From JANXSS01 sp025356535 (GTDB lineage Bacteria > Pseudomonadota > Gammaproteobacteria > Burkholderiales > Burkholderiaceae_D), in NCBI GenBank assembly GCA_043762325.1, contig JAYUMU010000134.1:1-64000 (forward strand): DNA of 64,000 nt. The letters are read 5' to 3'. The position numbers were made by a program, and so were the translations under genes. This document shows positions 45,835 to 55,081 of this stretch, in pieces (the stretch's first letter is position 1; each line of letters opens with the position of its first letter). Under the pieces are notes generated by a model. The model had not been told where the DNA came from and searched no databases. It was given only the letters and a program-made list of their open reading frames with translations.

Positions 45835-47583
45835 TTACTGCGTTGAACAGCTGTAGCTTGCAGCAAGGTTTAGGTCGCCGCTGCCGTTGTACCGCGGATA
45901 AGCCGGGTAGTCGCACAGGGGACGGGTGCGTCCCGGCACGCCGGTGCTGTCTGCAACCACTTGCGAAGGCGGCGGGGTACCGGCTTCGACCCAGTTTTCA
46001 AGCGTGGTAAGCGAATCCCACGACGCGTTGAAGACACTGCTGGTCGCATGCCCGTAGCCAGGGATTTCATAATAGCGCATGAAGGCATCTGCCTTGGCTG
46101 CACCCATGGTGTTGCGGACATGGTCGTAATACTGTTGGGTCGCCCGCGTACTGACCAGGGCATCGGCCTTCCCGTGCGCCATCAGGATCTTTCCGCCTTT
46201 CGCCTGAAACACCGACAGGTCGTATTTGGTCACGTCCTGCATTCCGGTCAGCGCAACGATCCGCGCTCGGTAGGCGCCCGGATTTTGCGGGTCGAGAGCG
46301 AGGCTGTTGAAGTTCGGGTCGCGCGTGACGAAATACCTCACCCACTGGTCCCAGAACGTACTGCCGTAAGGCGGACTGGTGCCGGCGGCGGCGGCGATCG
46401 CAGGCATCGGGTCGCCAGGCTGTTCGGTGCCGTACCCGAGCGTCAGAACCGTCGCTGCCACCGGGCCGGTGCCGGGATTGCCGAAGTCCGTGCCCCAGGT
46501 ATTAAATCCGGGATACTGCGAGTCGCCGGTGGCCAGGGTGTAGTTCAGGGCAAGCGGTGTATTGACCACGTTGAAGGCGGCGATTTGCGGATCAGACAGG
46601 CAGGTGTCGCCGGTGTCGGCGCCGCCTGCGCAACGTACGGGAACGCCCTTCAGCGTTGCCGTGGCAGGGGTGAAGGTGGCGTTGCAGGCCGGGACATTGC
46701 TGATCAGCCCGTCGGTCACGCCGTCCAGGGCATCGCAGGCTTCAAGCGAGGCGTCATACAGGATCTTGCGTTTGGCGCGGTTCGCGTAGGCGTTTGGCTT
46801 GGCCAGTTCACGGGTAATGCGCCCGAACTGCAGATCGAGACTGGCTGCATTCCACGCCGGGTACAGGACAATTGCGCCTTCGAAATCCCGGGGATAGGTT
46901 GTGACCGCAATGAGAGCCTCGCGTCCGCCCGTCGAGCCGCCTGCAAAATAGGTCTTGCCTTGTGCCGCAGCGTAGCGTGCCTTGATCAGAAACCCGGCAG
47001 TGTCCCTGGTTTTCTTGATCGCGTCGCCGGAGAAATTTTTCAGGGCTTCATCGTTTGCGCCAAAGGAACCGTCGCGGCTGCCGTTGGCATTGGCCTGATG
47101 TCCCGAGTCGCTGCCGAAGGTCGCATAACCCCGTCCGAGCGGCACCAGCTTGTCGACCGGCCCGGCCGGTACGTTGCCGACGCCGGCGGCAATCGAGCCG
47201 TTGTAGCCGCCACCGCCGAACATGACCGCTTTGTGGTTCCATACCGTCGGCAGGTTCAGCTGGAACCTGATCTTCGGCGCGGCGGAATCGACCGGGTTGA
47301 TTTCACCCAGCACCTTGCAATATTCGCCCACGGCGCTCGGGCCCGTGCCTGCGGCCGCAACGAGCGTGGCACTTGTCACGGCCGCGCCGGTGGTTGGCAG
47401 GCCGATGGATGTTGCCGGTACCGTCATGGTTGCCATCTCGGTGCAAGTTGCCGCTTTGGCTGCCGGGGTCGGGGCCAAGGCGACGGCATCGTCGTTACTT
47501 CTGCCGTATGCCGTCATGCAAGCGCTCAGGGCCAGCAGCGCGCAGGCGGATACGACCTGTGAGCAGGTGTGTTTTTGTTTCAT
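45835..47583 (-). CDS. Tannase/feruloyl esterase family lipoprotein
   Basis: A 582-residue secreted esterase. N-terminal lipoprotein signal LLALSAC at about residues 15-21. Then TVWNHKAVMFGGGGYNGSI, the nucleophile elbow FAGGSTGGREALIAV (Ser), GVTDGLISNVPAC calcium-site-like stretch, MAHGKADALVS (Asp) and EIPGYGHATS (His). These proteins cleave gallic or hydroxycinnamic acid esters of plant material; the substrate is not readable. GGAGG lies 7 bp before ATG on the minus strand. A -10 TATACT at 47659-47664 (minus) is a promoter candidate. Confidence 0.88.
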   Translation of the reverse strand: MKQKHTCSQVVSACALLALSACMTAYGRSNDDAVALAPTPAAKAATCTEMATMTVPATSIGLPTTGAAVTSATLVAAAGTGPSAVGEYCKVLGEINPVDSAAPKIRFQLNLPTVWNHKAVMFGGGGYNGSIAAGVGNVPAGPVDKLVPLGRGYATFGSDSGHQANANGSRDGSFGANDEALKNFSGDAIKKTRDTAGFLIKARYAAAQGKTYFAGGSTGGREALIAVTTYPRDFEGAIVLYPAWNAASLDLQFGRITRELAKPNAYANRAKRKILYDASLEACDALDGVTDGLISNVPACNATFTPATATLKGVPVRCAGGADTGDTCLSDPQIAAFNVVNTPLALNYTLATGDSQYPGFNTWGTDFGNPGTGPVAATVLTLGYGTEQPGDPMPAIAAAAGTSPPYGSTFWDQWVRYFVTRDPNFNSLALDPQNPGAYRARIVALTGMQDVTKYDLSVFQAKGGKILMAHGKADALVSTRATQQYYDHVRNTMGAAKADAFMRYYEIPGYGHATSSVFNASWDSLTTLENWVEAGTPPPSQVVADSTGVPGRTRPLCDYPAYPRYNGSGDLNLAASYSCSTQ

Positions 47584-47902
47584 TATGTCCTCCGTTGATC
47601 TCGAATGCAGGCATGAGCATTGCCCGTCGCATCGCCGCCTTTGAATTTCGGCTGAAAAAGTATAGAGAATAAAGGCGGGAAAAAGCAAAAACGTTGCTGG
47701 CAGCTGCCTCGGCTTCGTCCGGCCCGCCCGAGCAAGCGTTAAAAACGCGCATGCAGGATCGTCAGGCCGACAGAGGTACGCCGTTCCTGGCAATGACTGC
47801 GCTGGAACGAAAGACATTGACGAGCAAATACACTATCGTCTGACAAATGGGGTTTCCATGTAGCGGGTGACCAGGATTGCGTATTTTCGGGACGACAAGC
47901 CA
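47584..47902. other. Divergent promoter region between the tannase and pgl genes
   Basis: 319 bp with no gene. Leftward -10 candidate TATACT (47659-47664). A TTGACG at 47817-47822 points rightward but lacks a well-spaced -10. Confidence 0.4.
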
Positions 47903-48661
47903 ATGACCATCGAAATCCAGCGCTTCGACGATTCGCAGCAGGCAGCGCAGGCGCTGGCCGGCGCGATTGCCGCCGACCTGCGGCGCGCGCTTTCGCGCCA
48001 GCCGCGCGCCTTGCTGCTGCTCTCGGGTGGGCGCAGCCCGGTGGCGGTATTCGCCGCGCTTGCCGCCGCGTCGCTTGCCTGGGAGCGCGTGGACGTATCG
48101 CTGGTCGACGAGCGCAGCGTGGCGCCGGACGCACCGGCGGCAAACGCCGCCCTGATTCAGGCGAGCCTGCTGGTCGATGCGGCGCGCGCTGCGCGACTCA
48201 TCGCACTGATGCCAGCGGCGCTTTTTTCGGCAGCCGCCGATCCCTGGAAAGCCGCCCTGCAGGCAGCCGCGCGCGCCAACGCCGATCCCTTGCTGGCGCG
48301 CCCGGACGTCGTCGTGCTCGGCATGGGAAACGATGGCCATACCGCGTCGTTGTTTGCCGATGCGCCACAATGGCCGCACGCCTCGACGACATCGACGCGC
48401 TATGTCGCGCTGCAGCCGCAAGCCGCACCGCATGCGCGGGTAAGCCTGTCGCTGCAGGCGCTGCGGCTGCAGCAGCGCTGTTATCTGTGGGCGGCAGGCG
48501 CAGACAAGTCCGCCACGCTCGCGCGCCTGGCGCCGGCCGTCGATGCGGCGCGATCGGCGCCAGACGGCGGCGCGACGCTGGCGCATGACGGGCCGGCAAT
48601 TGCATGCCTGATGGCCGATCCGACGCTGGTGCTGAAGGCGTACTGCAGCGATGCTGCGTGA
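47903..48661 (+). CDS. pgl: 6-phosphogluconolactonase
   Basis: A 252-residue enzyme of the DevB/SOL family that hydrolyses 6-phosphogluconolactone in the pentose phosphate pathway. Seen: LLLLSGGRSPVAVFAAL at about residues 37-53, WERVDVSLVDERSVAPDAPAANAALI, and the conserved VLGMGNDGHTASLF. ATG 47903 gives the usual length. It is the only pentose-phosphate gene here, with no zwf or edd alongside. Confidence 0.93.
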   Translation: MTIEIQRFDDSQQAAQALAGAIAADLRRALSRQPRALLLLSGGRSPVAVFAALAAASLAWERVDVSLVDERSVAPDAPAANAALIQASLLVDAARAARLIALMPAALFSAAADPWKAALQAAARANADPLLARPDVVVLGMGNDGHTASLFADAPQWPHASTTSTRYVALQPQAAPHARVSLSLQALRLQQRCYLWAAGADKSATLARLAPAVDAARSAPDGGATLAHDGPAIACLMADPTLVLKAYCSDAA

Positions 48662-48777
48662 GCGGGCAGTGCGTCATGTGTGAATGCAGGGCAGGGCAGG
48701 GCAGGTCGCGGCTGCGGCGCGACCCGGAGGCGAATGGGAAACAGCGCCGCGGCCGGTCGGCGAATGTCCGGCGCCGC

Positions 48778-49272
48778 CTAGCCGGCGTGCCTGTCGTCGT
48801 TGTGCCCGGGCCAGCCGCGTGGCGAAGAGGCCCGCGCCTTGGACAGCACCGCCTCGGTCAGGGCGATCGCATTGTCCTGCACAGTGGCCCGATGGCTGGC
48901 GATTGCCTGGACCACCCTGGCAATTTTTTCGCCGGTACGCTGTTCATACGTCTGCCGGCCGTCATGGAAATCCTTTTGCATCATGGCGGCAAGACGCGAC
49001 AGGTGGGTGCTGCTGGCCAACAGGGTTTCCAGGTCATTGCGCAGCACCTGGCCTTCGGCGGAGGCAAGCTCGGCGGGTGACTGCGTCGACAGCAGCATCT
49101 GCAGCGCGGCGGTCGATTGTTCGAGCGACGCCATTGCCGTTCGCAACTTGTTTTCGATGACGCGTCCTGCATTGTCGAATTCGGTGCGGGCCAGGTTGTC
49201 GATCAGCGTAAGCCGCTTTTCGATGTCGTTACCGAAATTTGATGCGTCGTCGTCTGCTTCGTGCCGTTCCAT
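48778..49272 (-). CDS. Phasin-like alpha-helical protein
   Basis: A 164-residue, mostly helical soluble protein with heptad-like Leu/Ala spacing (RTEFDNAGRVIENKLRTAMASLEQSTAALQMLLSTQSPAELAS...). Its length and composition resemble phasins that coat polyhydroxybutyrate granules, but no diagnostic motif is present. Function uncertain. Confidence 0.5.
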   Translation of the reverse strand: MERHEADDDASNFGNDIEKRLTLIDNLARTEFDNAGRVIENKLRTAMASLEQSTAALQMLLSTQSPAELASAEGQVLRNDLETLLASSTHLSRLAAMMQKDFHDGRQTYEQRTGEKIARVVQAIASHRATVQDNAIALTEAVLSKARASSPRGWPGHNDDRHAG

Positions 49273-49392
49273 GCAACGCTCCTGAAATGAGGCGGGCCAG
49301 GGTCGTCAAGCATGCTGGCCACGACAGGCAAATAGTTACCTTAAGTAAATATAGCATCAAAACCAGTAATTACACACAGCAGGAGCCGCACG

Positions 49393-49833
49393 ATGGCGCA
49401 ACATGTATTTACCTATGGATCGCTGATGTTCGCGCCGGTGTGGCAGCGCGTGGTGGCGGGGCGCCATCGCAGTTCAACGGCACATCTGGCAGGCTACCGG
49501 CGCTTTGCCCTGAGCGACGAGACTTATCCCGGCATGATCGAGGCCGACGCTGACGGCGGACGGGTGACAGGCGTCTTGTACTTCGATGTGGACGCCGCCG
49601 ATCTGCGGGCGCTGGACGCTTTCGAAGGCAGCGAATATCGGCGCTGCACGGTGCAAGTGACGACGCCGGCGCACGGACCGGTGACGGCCCAGACCTACGT
49701 CTATCTCTTGCCGGCGCGTCTGGCGGCGCACGACTGGGACCCGGCCGCCTTCCCGATTGCGCGTTTCATGGGCACGTATTGCCCTGACCGGGCGGGCGAG
49801 GCGGCGCCTGTTGCGCCAGACGAGCCAGTATAA
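49393..49833 (+). CDS. Gamma-glutamylcyclotransferase-like (AIG2 family) protein
   Basis: A 146-residue protein. HVFTYGSLMFAPVW at the start and LRALDAFEGSEYRRCTVQV later are the AIG2/GGCT signature; the catalytic Glu is in DAFEG. Preceded by CAGGAG. The gene stands alone. Confidence 0.85.
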   Translation: MAQHVFTYGSLMFAPVWQRVVAGRHRSSTAHLAGYRRFALSDETYPGMIEADADGGRVTGVLYFDVDAADLRALDAFEGSEYRRCTVQVTTPAHGPVTAQTYVYLLPARLAAHDWDPAAFPIARFMGTYCPDRAGEAAPVAPDEPV

Positions 49834-49984
49834 TCCGGCAGGTTCCTGTGTGATGCGGGGTGGCAGGGTGGCGTGGCGGCGCGGCAGAGCCGATGGCCGC
49901 CGTCCCTGGCGCCACCCGTTTTCCCGTACCGGCGCCGCCTGGCATGCGCCGTATCCGTCTCAAATTTTCCGGCTTCGTCGACCC

Positions 49985-51760
49985 ATGCTCTCTTATCAAA
50001 AAAACCAGATCGCCGCGCTGTTCCAGACTGCGCTGCAACCCTTGCTCGATGGCAGCGGCATCAGCGCCGACATCATCCTGGAGCGTCCGCGCGACCCGTC
50101 GCATGGCGACATTGCCTGCAACATCGCCATGCAGCTGGCAAAACGGCTGAAGAAAAATCCGCGCGAGCTGGCGCAGGCGCTGGTTGCAGCCGTGCTGGCC
50201 GACCCGGCGCGCGCGGCACTGATCGACGCCGTCGAGATCGCCGGCCCCGGTTTCATCAACCTGCGCCTGTCGACGGGCGCCCGGCAGGCGGTCGTAACGG
50301 CAGTGCTGGAAGCGGGCGCACACTTCGGCGAGGGCACCGCAGGCGCCGGCCAGAAGGTGCTGGTCGAATTCGTCTCGGCCAATCCGACGGGGCCGCTGCA
50401 TGTCGGACACGGCCGCCAGGGCGCGCTGGGCGACGCCATGTCGTCGCTGTTCGAATCACAGGGTTTTGCCGTCACCCGCGAGTTCTATTACAACGACGCC
50501 GGCGTGCAGATCGCCACCCTGGCGCTGTCGGTGCAGGCCCGCGCGCGCGGCTTCAGGCCCGGCGACGCCGCCTGGCCGGAGTCGGCCTACAACGGCGACT
50601 ACATCGGCGACATCGGCCGCGATTTTCTGGCGGGCAGGACGGTTGCCGCCAGCGACGGCGTGCCGGTCACCGCCAGCGGCGACATCGACGATCTCGACTC
50701 GATTCGCCACTTCGCCGTGGCCTACCTGCGCCGCGAGCAGGACCTCGACCTGCAGGCGTTCGGCGTGCGCTTCGATAACTACTACCTTGAATCCTCGCTC
50801 TACAGCGATGGCAAGGTGGCCGCGACCGTGGCCGCGCTGACCGCTGCCGGCAAGACCTTCGAGGACGCCGGCGCGCTCTGGCTGCGCAGTACCGACTACG
50901 GCGATGACAAGGACCGCGTCATGCGCAAGTCGGACGGCACCTTCACCTATTTCGTGCCGGATGTGGCCTACCACATCAGCAAGTGGCAGCGCGGCTTCGG
51001 CAAGGTCATCAACGTGCAGGGCAGCGACCATCACGGCACGATCGCGCGGGTGCGCGCCGGCCTGCAGGCGGTCGGCGTCGGCATTCCCGCCGGCTATCCG
51101 GACTACGTCCTGCACAAGATGGTGACCGTCATGAAGGGCGGCCAGGAGGTCAAGATCTCCAAGCGCGCCGGCTCCTACGTGACGCTGCGCGACCTGATCG
51201 AATGGTCCAACGGCGAGGCCGGCACCGACGGCAACGAGGGCGAGGCCGGCGCGCTGCCGGAGGCTGCAGCCGGGGCCGCACCGGACCTCACCCGCGGCCG
51301 CGACGCCGTGCGCTTTTTTCTCATCTCGCGCAAGGCCGATACCGAGTTCACCTTCGACGTCGACCTGGCGCGCGCGCAGTCCGATGAAAACCCGGTCTAC
51401 TACGTCCAGTATGCGCATGCGCGCATCTGTTCGGTGCTGGCGCAATGGGGCGGCGACGCCGGCACCCTGGGCGCGGTCGACCTCACGCCCCTGACGGCGC
51501 CGCGCGAAGTCGCGCTGCTGGCACAGCTGGCGCATTATCCCGAAGCGCTCGAACATGCACTGGAGGAGCTGGCGCCGCACCAGGTCGCCTTCTACCTGCG
51601 CGATCTGGCAGGCGAACTGCATAGCTACTACAATGCAGAGCGGGTCCTGGTCGACGACATGTCGACCAGAATGGCCCGGCTGGCGTTAATGTGTGCAACC
51701 CGGCAGGTTTTGCGCAACGGCCTGGCACTGCTGGGCGTGTCGGCGCCGACAAGGATGTAA
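49985..51760 (+). CDS. argS: Arginyl-tRNA synthetase
   Basis: A 591-residue class I aminoacyl-tRNA synthetase. Seen: the ArgS N-terminal tRNA-binding domain (about 1-110), the HIGH-type GPLHVGHGRQGALGDAM at about residues 134-150, EFYYNDAGVQI, the KMSK-equivalent VKISKRAGSYVTLRDL, and the C-terminal anticodon domain. An Ala/Gly/Glu-rich insertion (EAGTDGNEGEAGALPEAAAGAAPD) follows the KMSK region and looks unusual. ATG 49985 (MLSYQKNQ) fits; an upstream frame to 49757 is not family-like. Confidence 0.95.
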   Translation: MLSYQKNQIAALFQTALQPLLDGSGISADIILERPRDPSHGDIACNIAMQLAKRLKKNPRELAQALVAAVLADPARAALIDAVEIAGPGFINLRLSTGARQAVVTAVLEAGAHFGEGTAGAGQKVLVEFVSANPTGPLHVGHGRQGALGDAMSSLFESQGFAVTREFYYNDAGVQIATLALSVQARARGFRPGDAAWPESAYNGDYIGDIGRDFLAGRTVAASDGVPVTASGDIDDLDSIRHFAVAYLRREQDLDLQAFGVRFDNYYLESSLYSDGKVAATVAALTAAGKTFEDAGALWLRSTDYGDDKDRVMRKSDGTFTYFVPDVAYHISKWQRGFGKVINVQGSDHHGTIARVRAGLQAVGVGIPAGYPDYVLHKMVTVMKGGQEVKISKRAGSYVTLRDLIEWSNGEAGTDGNEGEAGALPEAAAGAAPDLTRGRDAVRFFLISRKADTEFTFDVDLARAQSDENPVYYVQYAHARICSVLAQWGGDAGTLGAVDLTPLTAPREVALLAQLAHYPEALEHALEELAPHQVAFYLRDLAGELHSYYNAERVLVDDMSTRMARLALMCATRQVLRNGLALLGVSAPTRM

Positions 51761-51769
51761 CGGAGAGGT

Positions 51770-52561
51770 ATGCAAAAGTTCAGTCAGCGGTTTTCCATCG
51801 GTCCACGGCGCCAGCGCGGCGGCACGATCCTGGGCGTGATCATCGGCCTGATCGTCGGCCTCGGCATTGCGGTGGTGGTGGCGATGATGATCACCAAGAG
51901 TTCGCTGCCGTTCACGAACAAGCAGGCACAGCCGGAGCGCCAGGCCGGCGTTGCGGGCGGCGGCCAGATCGCCGACCCGAACAAGCCGCTGTATGGCAAC
52001 AAGGAGCCGGCACGCCAGGCAGCGAAGAATTTTTCCAGCGAGGCGCCGCCTGAAGATGCGGTCGCCGCCGACGCCAGGCCAACGGCGGCAGACAAGGCGG
52101 CCGTCGAGAAAGTCAGGGCGACCGACAAGGCGGTGGCCGACGCAAAGCTGGCTGCCCGCACGGCGGAAAAAACCGCGGAGAAGTCAGCGGCGAAACCGAC
52201 CGAGAAGAGCGCCGACAAAGCCGGCGAAAAAGCCGGCGACAAGGCCGCGGACAAGGCCAGCGACAAGGCCAGCGACAAGGCCGGTGACAAGGTTGCCCTG
52301 GCCAGGCCCGACAGCAGCGATGAAAAATATACCTACTTCCTGCAGGCCGGTGCGTTTCGTGAGCCCGAAGATGCGGAGAATGCAAAGGCCAGGCTGGCAA
52401 TGATGGGTTTCGAAGCGGCGATTTCCGAGCGCACCTCCGACAACGGGCCGCTGTACCGGGTCCGGGTCGGCCCGTTCAGGCAGCTCGAGAGCATGACCCG
52501 CGCCCGCAGCAAATTATCCGACAACGGCGTCGATGTCGCCGTCGTCCGCACTGCCCGTTAA
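51770..52561 (+). CDS. SPOR-domain membrane protein (FtsN-like)
   Basis: A 263-residue inner-membrane protein: one N-terminal membrane helix (GGTILGVIIGLIVGLGIAVVVAMMI), a low-complexity Lys/Ala/Asp linker of about 100 residues, and a C-terminal SPOR domain (YFLQAGAFREPEDAENAKARLAMMGFEAAISE...YRVRVGPF) that binds denuded peptidoglycan at septa. Such proteins act in cell division. Co-transcribed with argS, 9 bp before. Confidence 0.88.
   Translation: MQKFSQRFSIGPRRQRGGTILGVIIGLIVGLGIAVVVAMMITKSSLPFTNKQAQPERQAGVAGGGQIADPNKPLYGNKEPARQAAKNFSSEAPPEDAVAADARPTAADKAAVEKVRATDKAVADAKLAARTAEKTAEKSAAKPTEKSADKAGEKAGDKAADKASDKASDKAGDKVALARPDSSDEKYTYFLQAGAFREPEDAENAKARLAMMGFEAAISERTSDNGPLYRVRVGPFRQLESMTRARSKLSDNGVDVAVVRTAR
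52160..52290 (+). repeat. Low-complexity KA-D/E repeats encoding the SPOR linker
   Basis: Repeats of about 12 bp, such as GACAAGGCCAGC, encode DKAS/DKAG/EKAG units. At the DNA level copies are nearly identical between 52230 and 52290, so copy number may vary. Confidence 0.7.
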
Positions 52562-52570
52562 ACCGAAAGG

Positions 52571-53371
52571 ATGCACATGCAATTCGAGCACGCCGTCACT
52601 GCCACACCGTTCGTGCGCCACGCCCGGCGCAGCGCCCTGCAAAAAATCCTGGCCGGCGTCAGCTTCGGCCTGGGCCTGGGCCTGGGCCTTGCCCTGGTAC
52701 CGGCCGCGCACGCCTCGCCGGCGGCACCCGTCAACGGCGCCGAATACCGTACGCTCGACAAGGCGCAGTCGACCGACGCCGGCAAGAAGATCGAAGTCAC
52801 CGAGTTTTTCTGGTACTCCTGCCCGCATTGCCACGCCTTCGAGCCGGCGCTGGCGGACTGGGTCAAGAAGCAGGGCGACAACATCAGCTTCAAGCGGGTG
52901 CCGGTGGCGTTTCGCGAGTCGTTCCAGCCGCAGCAGCGCCTTTTCTACACGCTCGAAGCAATGGGCAAGGTAGACGAGATGCAAAAGAAGGTCTTCCATG
53001 CGATCCATGTCGAGCACAAGACGCTCGACACCGAAGCGGCGATTGCCGATTTCGCCGCCACGCAGGGCATCGACAGGAAGAAGTTCGTCGATGCCTATAA
53101 CTCGTTTGGCGTGCAGTCGAAGCTCAAGCGCGCCATGCAGCTGCAGGAAGCCTACAAGATCGACGGCGTGCCGCTGGTGGCAATCGACGGCCGTTACGTG
53201 ACCTCGCCATCGATCGTCGGCGCGACGCTGGGCAGCCAGCCGGAAGCGGTACTGCAAAGTTCCACGCTGCAGGTGATGGACTGGCTCATGGCAAAGGCGA
53301 GCAAGGAACGCAAGACCGCCGGCATCGACGCGCCGGCTGCAGGCCAGGTCGCCGCAGCGGCGAAAAAATAA
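52571..53371 (+). CDS. dsbA: Thiol:disulfide interchange protein DsbA
   Basis: A 266-residue periplasmic oxidase that puts disulfide bonds into secreted proteins. A signal/anchor (ILAGVSFGLGLGLGLALVPAAHA, about residues 26-48) precedes the thioredoxin fold; the active site is FFWYSCPHCHAFEP with the Cys pair at about residues 83 and 86. The typical Val/Thr-cisPro region appears as GVPLVAIDGRY. It follows the SPOR gene by 9 bp and ends the operon at a terminator. Confidence 0.93.
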   Translation: MHMQFEHAVTATPFVRHARRSALQKILAGVSFGLGLGLGLALVPAAHASPAAPVNGAEYRTLDKAQSTDAGKKIEVTEFFWYSCPHCHAFEPALADWVKKQGDNISFKRVPVAFRESFQPQQRLFYTLEAMGKVDEMQKKVFHAIHVEHKTLDTEAAIADFAATQGIDRKKFVDAYNSFGVQSKLKRAMQLQEAYKIDGVPLVAIDGRYVTSPSIVGATLGSQPEAVLQSSTLQVMDWLMAKASKERKTAGIDAPAAGQVAAAAKK

Positions 53372-53394
53372 GCCGGCATCGGCAATTCTCACAC

Positions 53395-53427
53395 GGTCCG
53401 CCTGGCAGCAGAGCGGACCTTTTTTTA
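53395..53427 (+). terminator. Terminator of the argS-SPOR-dsbA operon
   Basis: GGTCCGC (53395-53401) and GCGGACC (53413-53419) form the stem, followed by a T-run of eight. Just before the SDR gene. Confidence 0.9.
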
Positions 53428-53438
53428 TTGGAGAACCA

Positions 53439-54248
53439 ATGCAACGCGTCTTCATCACGGGCGCCTCCAGCGGTATCGGCGCCGCACTGGTGCGTCACTA
53501 TGCGGCGCAGGATGCCTGCGTGGCGCTGGTGGGCCGGCGCCTGCCGGAACTGCAGGCGCTGCAGGCCTCGCTGGCCAATCCGGCGCAGCACCGGGTCTAT
53601 GCACTGGACGTCACCGATCATGCGGCATTGGCCGCTGCGGCTGCCGACTTCATTGCCGTCTACGATGGCATCGACGTGGTCATTGCCAACGCCGGCATTT
53701 CGCAGGGGACGCTGACGCAGCATGCCGAAGACCTCGACGTGTTCGAGCGGATCGTGGCCACCAACCTGACGGCCATGGTCGCCACTTTCACGCCCTTCAT
53801 GCCGGTGCTGCACCGGCAGCGCAAGGGTCGTCCGCCGACACCGCGCATGCGCCTGGTCGGCATTGCCAGCGTGGCCGGCATCCGTGGCCTGCCGGGCGCG
53901 AGCGCCTACAGTGCATCGAAGGCGGCGGTGATCAGTTACTGCGAATCGCTGCGGGTGGAGCTGCGCGGCACCGGCATCAAGGTCGTGACCATCGTGCCGG
54001 GCTATATCGATACGCCGATGACGCGGGTCAACCGTTACCGCATGCCGTTCCTGATGCCGGTCGAGCGTTTCGCTGCAGCGGCCGTGCATGCGATCGATGC
54101 CGGCCGCAGTTACCGCGTCATTCCCTGGCAGATGGGCGTGGTCGCCCGGCTCCTGCGCTGCCTGCCCAATGCCGTCTACGACTGGGCCTTTTCGAAGGCG
54201 CCGCACAAGGCGCGCGCGTCGCCTTCACCGCATTCGACCGAACCCTGA
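53439..54248 (+). CDS. Short-chain dehydrogenase/reductase
   Basis: A 269-residue Rossmann-fold oxidoreductase. Seen: FITGASSGIGAALVRHYA (cofactor glycine motif), ANAGISQG (NAG), and the catalytic SASKAA region in GASAYSASKAAVISYCESL (YxxxK). It lies next to the metal-receptor gene, overlapping it by TGATG. Substrate unknown. Confidence 0.88.
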   Translation: MQRVFITGASSGIGAALVRHYAAQDACVALVGRRLPELQALQASLANPAQHRVYALDVTDHAALAAAAADFIAVYDGIDVVIANAGISQGTLTQHAEDLDVFERIVATNLTAMVATFTPFMPVLHRQRKGRPPTPRMRLVGIASVAGIRGLPGASAYSASKAAVISYCESLRVELRGTGIKVVTIVPGYIDTPMTRVNRYRMPFLMPVERFAAAAVHAIDAGRSYRVIPWQMGVVARLLRCLPNAVYDWAFSKAPHKARASPSPHSTEP

Positions 54249-55081
54249 TGCCGCTTGACGCCATCGGCACGCTGCATGCGCCGGTCGCACCGGGCGAGCC
54301 CGTGCGCATCGTCTCGCTGGTGCCGTCGCTGACCGAACTGCTGTGTGCGCTCGGCCTGGCGCCGGTGCTGGTGGGGCGCACCGGTTTTTGCATCCATCCG
54401 CGCGAAACGGTTGCCGGCATCGCCAAGGTCGGCGGCACCAAGGATGTCAACCTCGTGCGCATCCGGGCGCTGGCGCCGACGCACCTGGTGGTCAACATCG
54501 ATGAAAACGAAAAGCCGACCGTCGAGGCGCTTGCCGGCTTCATCCCCAACGTCATCGTCACCCATCCGCAGGCGCCGGCCGACAACCTGGTGCTCTATCG
54601 CCTCTTCGGCGACCTGTTCGCCGCCCTGCCGGAGGTGACGGCGCGCGCGGCGGCACTGTGCCGCGACTTTGCCGCAGCGCAGGCGGCGCTGCATGCCGAC
54701 GCCGTGCACGATCCGGCACCGCCCCGGCGCGTGTTGTACTGCATCTGGCAGGAGCCATGGATGACGGTGTCGCGCGACACCTACATTGCGCGCATGCTGG
54801 CGCAAATCGGTTGGCAACAGTGGCAGCCGGACGACGGCACGGCTGCCTCCGGCGCGCGCTATCCCTGCTTCACCTGGACCGATGCGGTGTGCGAAGCCAT
54901 CGATTGCGTGCTGCTGTCGAGCGAGCCGTACAGCTTTCGGCAGAGCCATGCCGCGTCGCTTGCGCAGCAGCTTGGCAAACCGGTGTACCTGGTCGATGGC
55001 GAAAAATTGTCCTGGTATGGCAGCCGCGCAATCGCCGGGCTGGCCTACCTGCAGGCGCTGCGTCGCGACAGGGCCGGTTGA
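54248..55081 (+). CDS. Helical-backbone metal-receptor (BtuF-like) protein without signal peptide
   Basis: A 277-residue protein of the class III binding-protein fold used for cobalamin or ferric siderophore uptake. RIVSLVPSLTELLCALGLAPVLVGRTGFC and IHPRETVAGIAKVGGTKDVNLVRIRALAPTHLVVNIDENEKP match the two-lobe pattern of BtuF/FecB-type proteins. No signal peptide is visible, so it may be cytoplasmic or use another start. It overlaps the SDR stop (TGATG). Confidence 0.75.
   Translation: MPLDAIGTLHAPVAPGEPVRIVSLVPSLTELLCALGLAPVLVGRTGFCIHPRETVAGIAKVGGTKDVNLVRIRALAPTHLVVNIDENEKPTVEALAGFIPNVIVTHPQAPADNLVLYRLFGDLFAALPEVTARAAALCRDFAAAQAALHADAVHDPAPPRRVLYCIWQEPWMTVSRDTYIARMLAQIGWQQWQPDDGTAASGARYPCFTWTDAVCEAIDCVLLSSEPYSFRQSHAASLAQQLGKPVYLVDGEKLSWYGSRAIAGLAYLQALRRDRAG

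Noticed and set aside
45961..47562. 533-codon frame on the plus strand opposite the tannase gene
   Set aside because: The minus-strand frame has a lipoprotein signal and full catalytic motifs; this one is Arg/Gly-rich shadow sequence.
47817..47842. TTGACG as a pgl promoter -35
   Set aside because: No -10 hexamer at 16-19 bp spacing.
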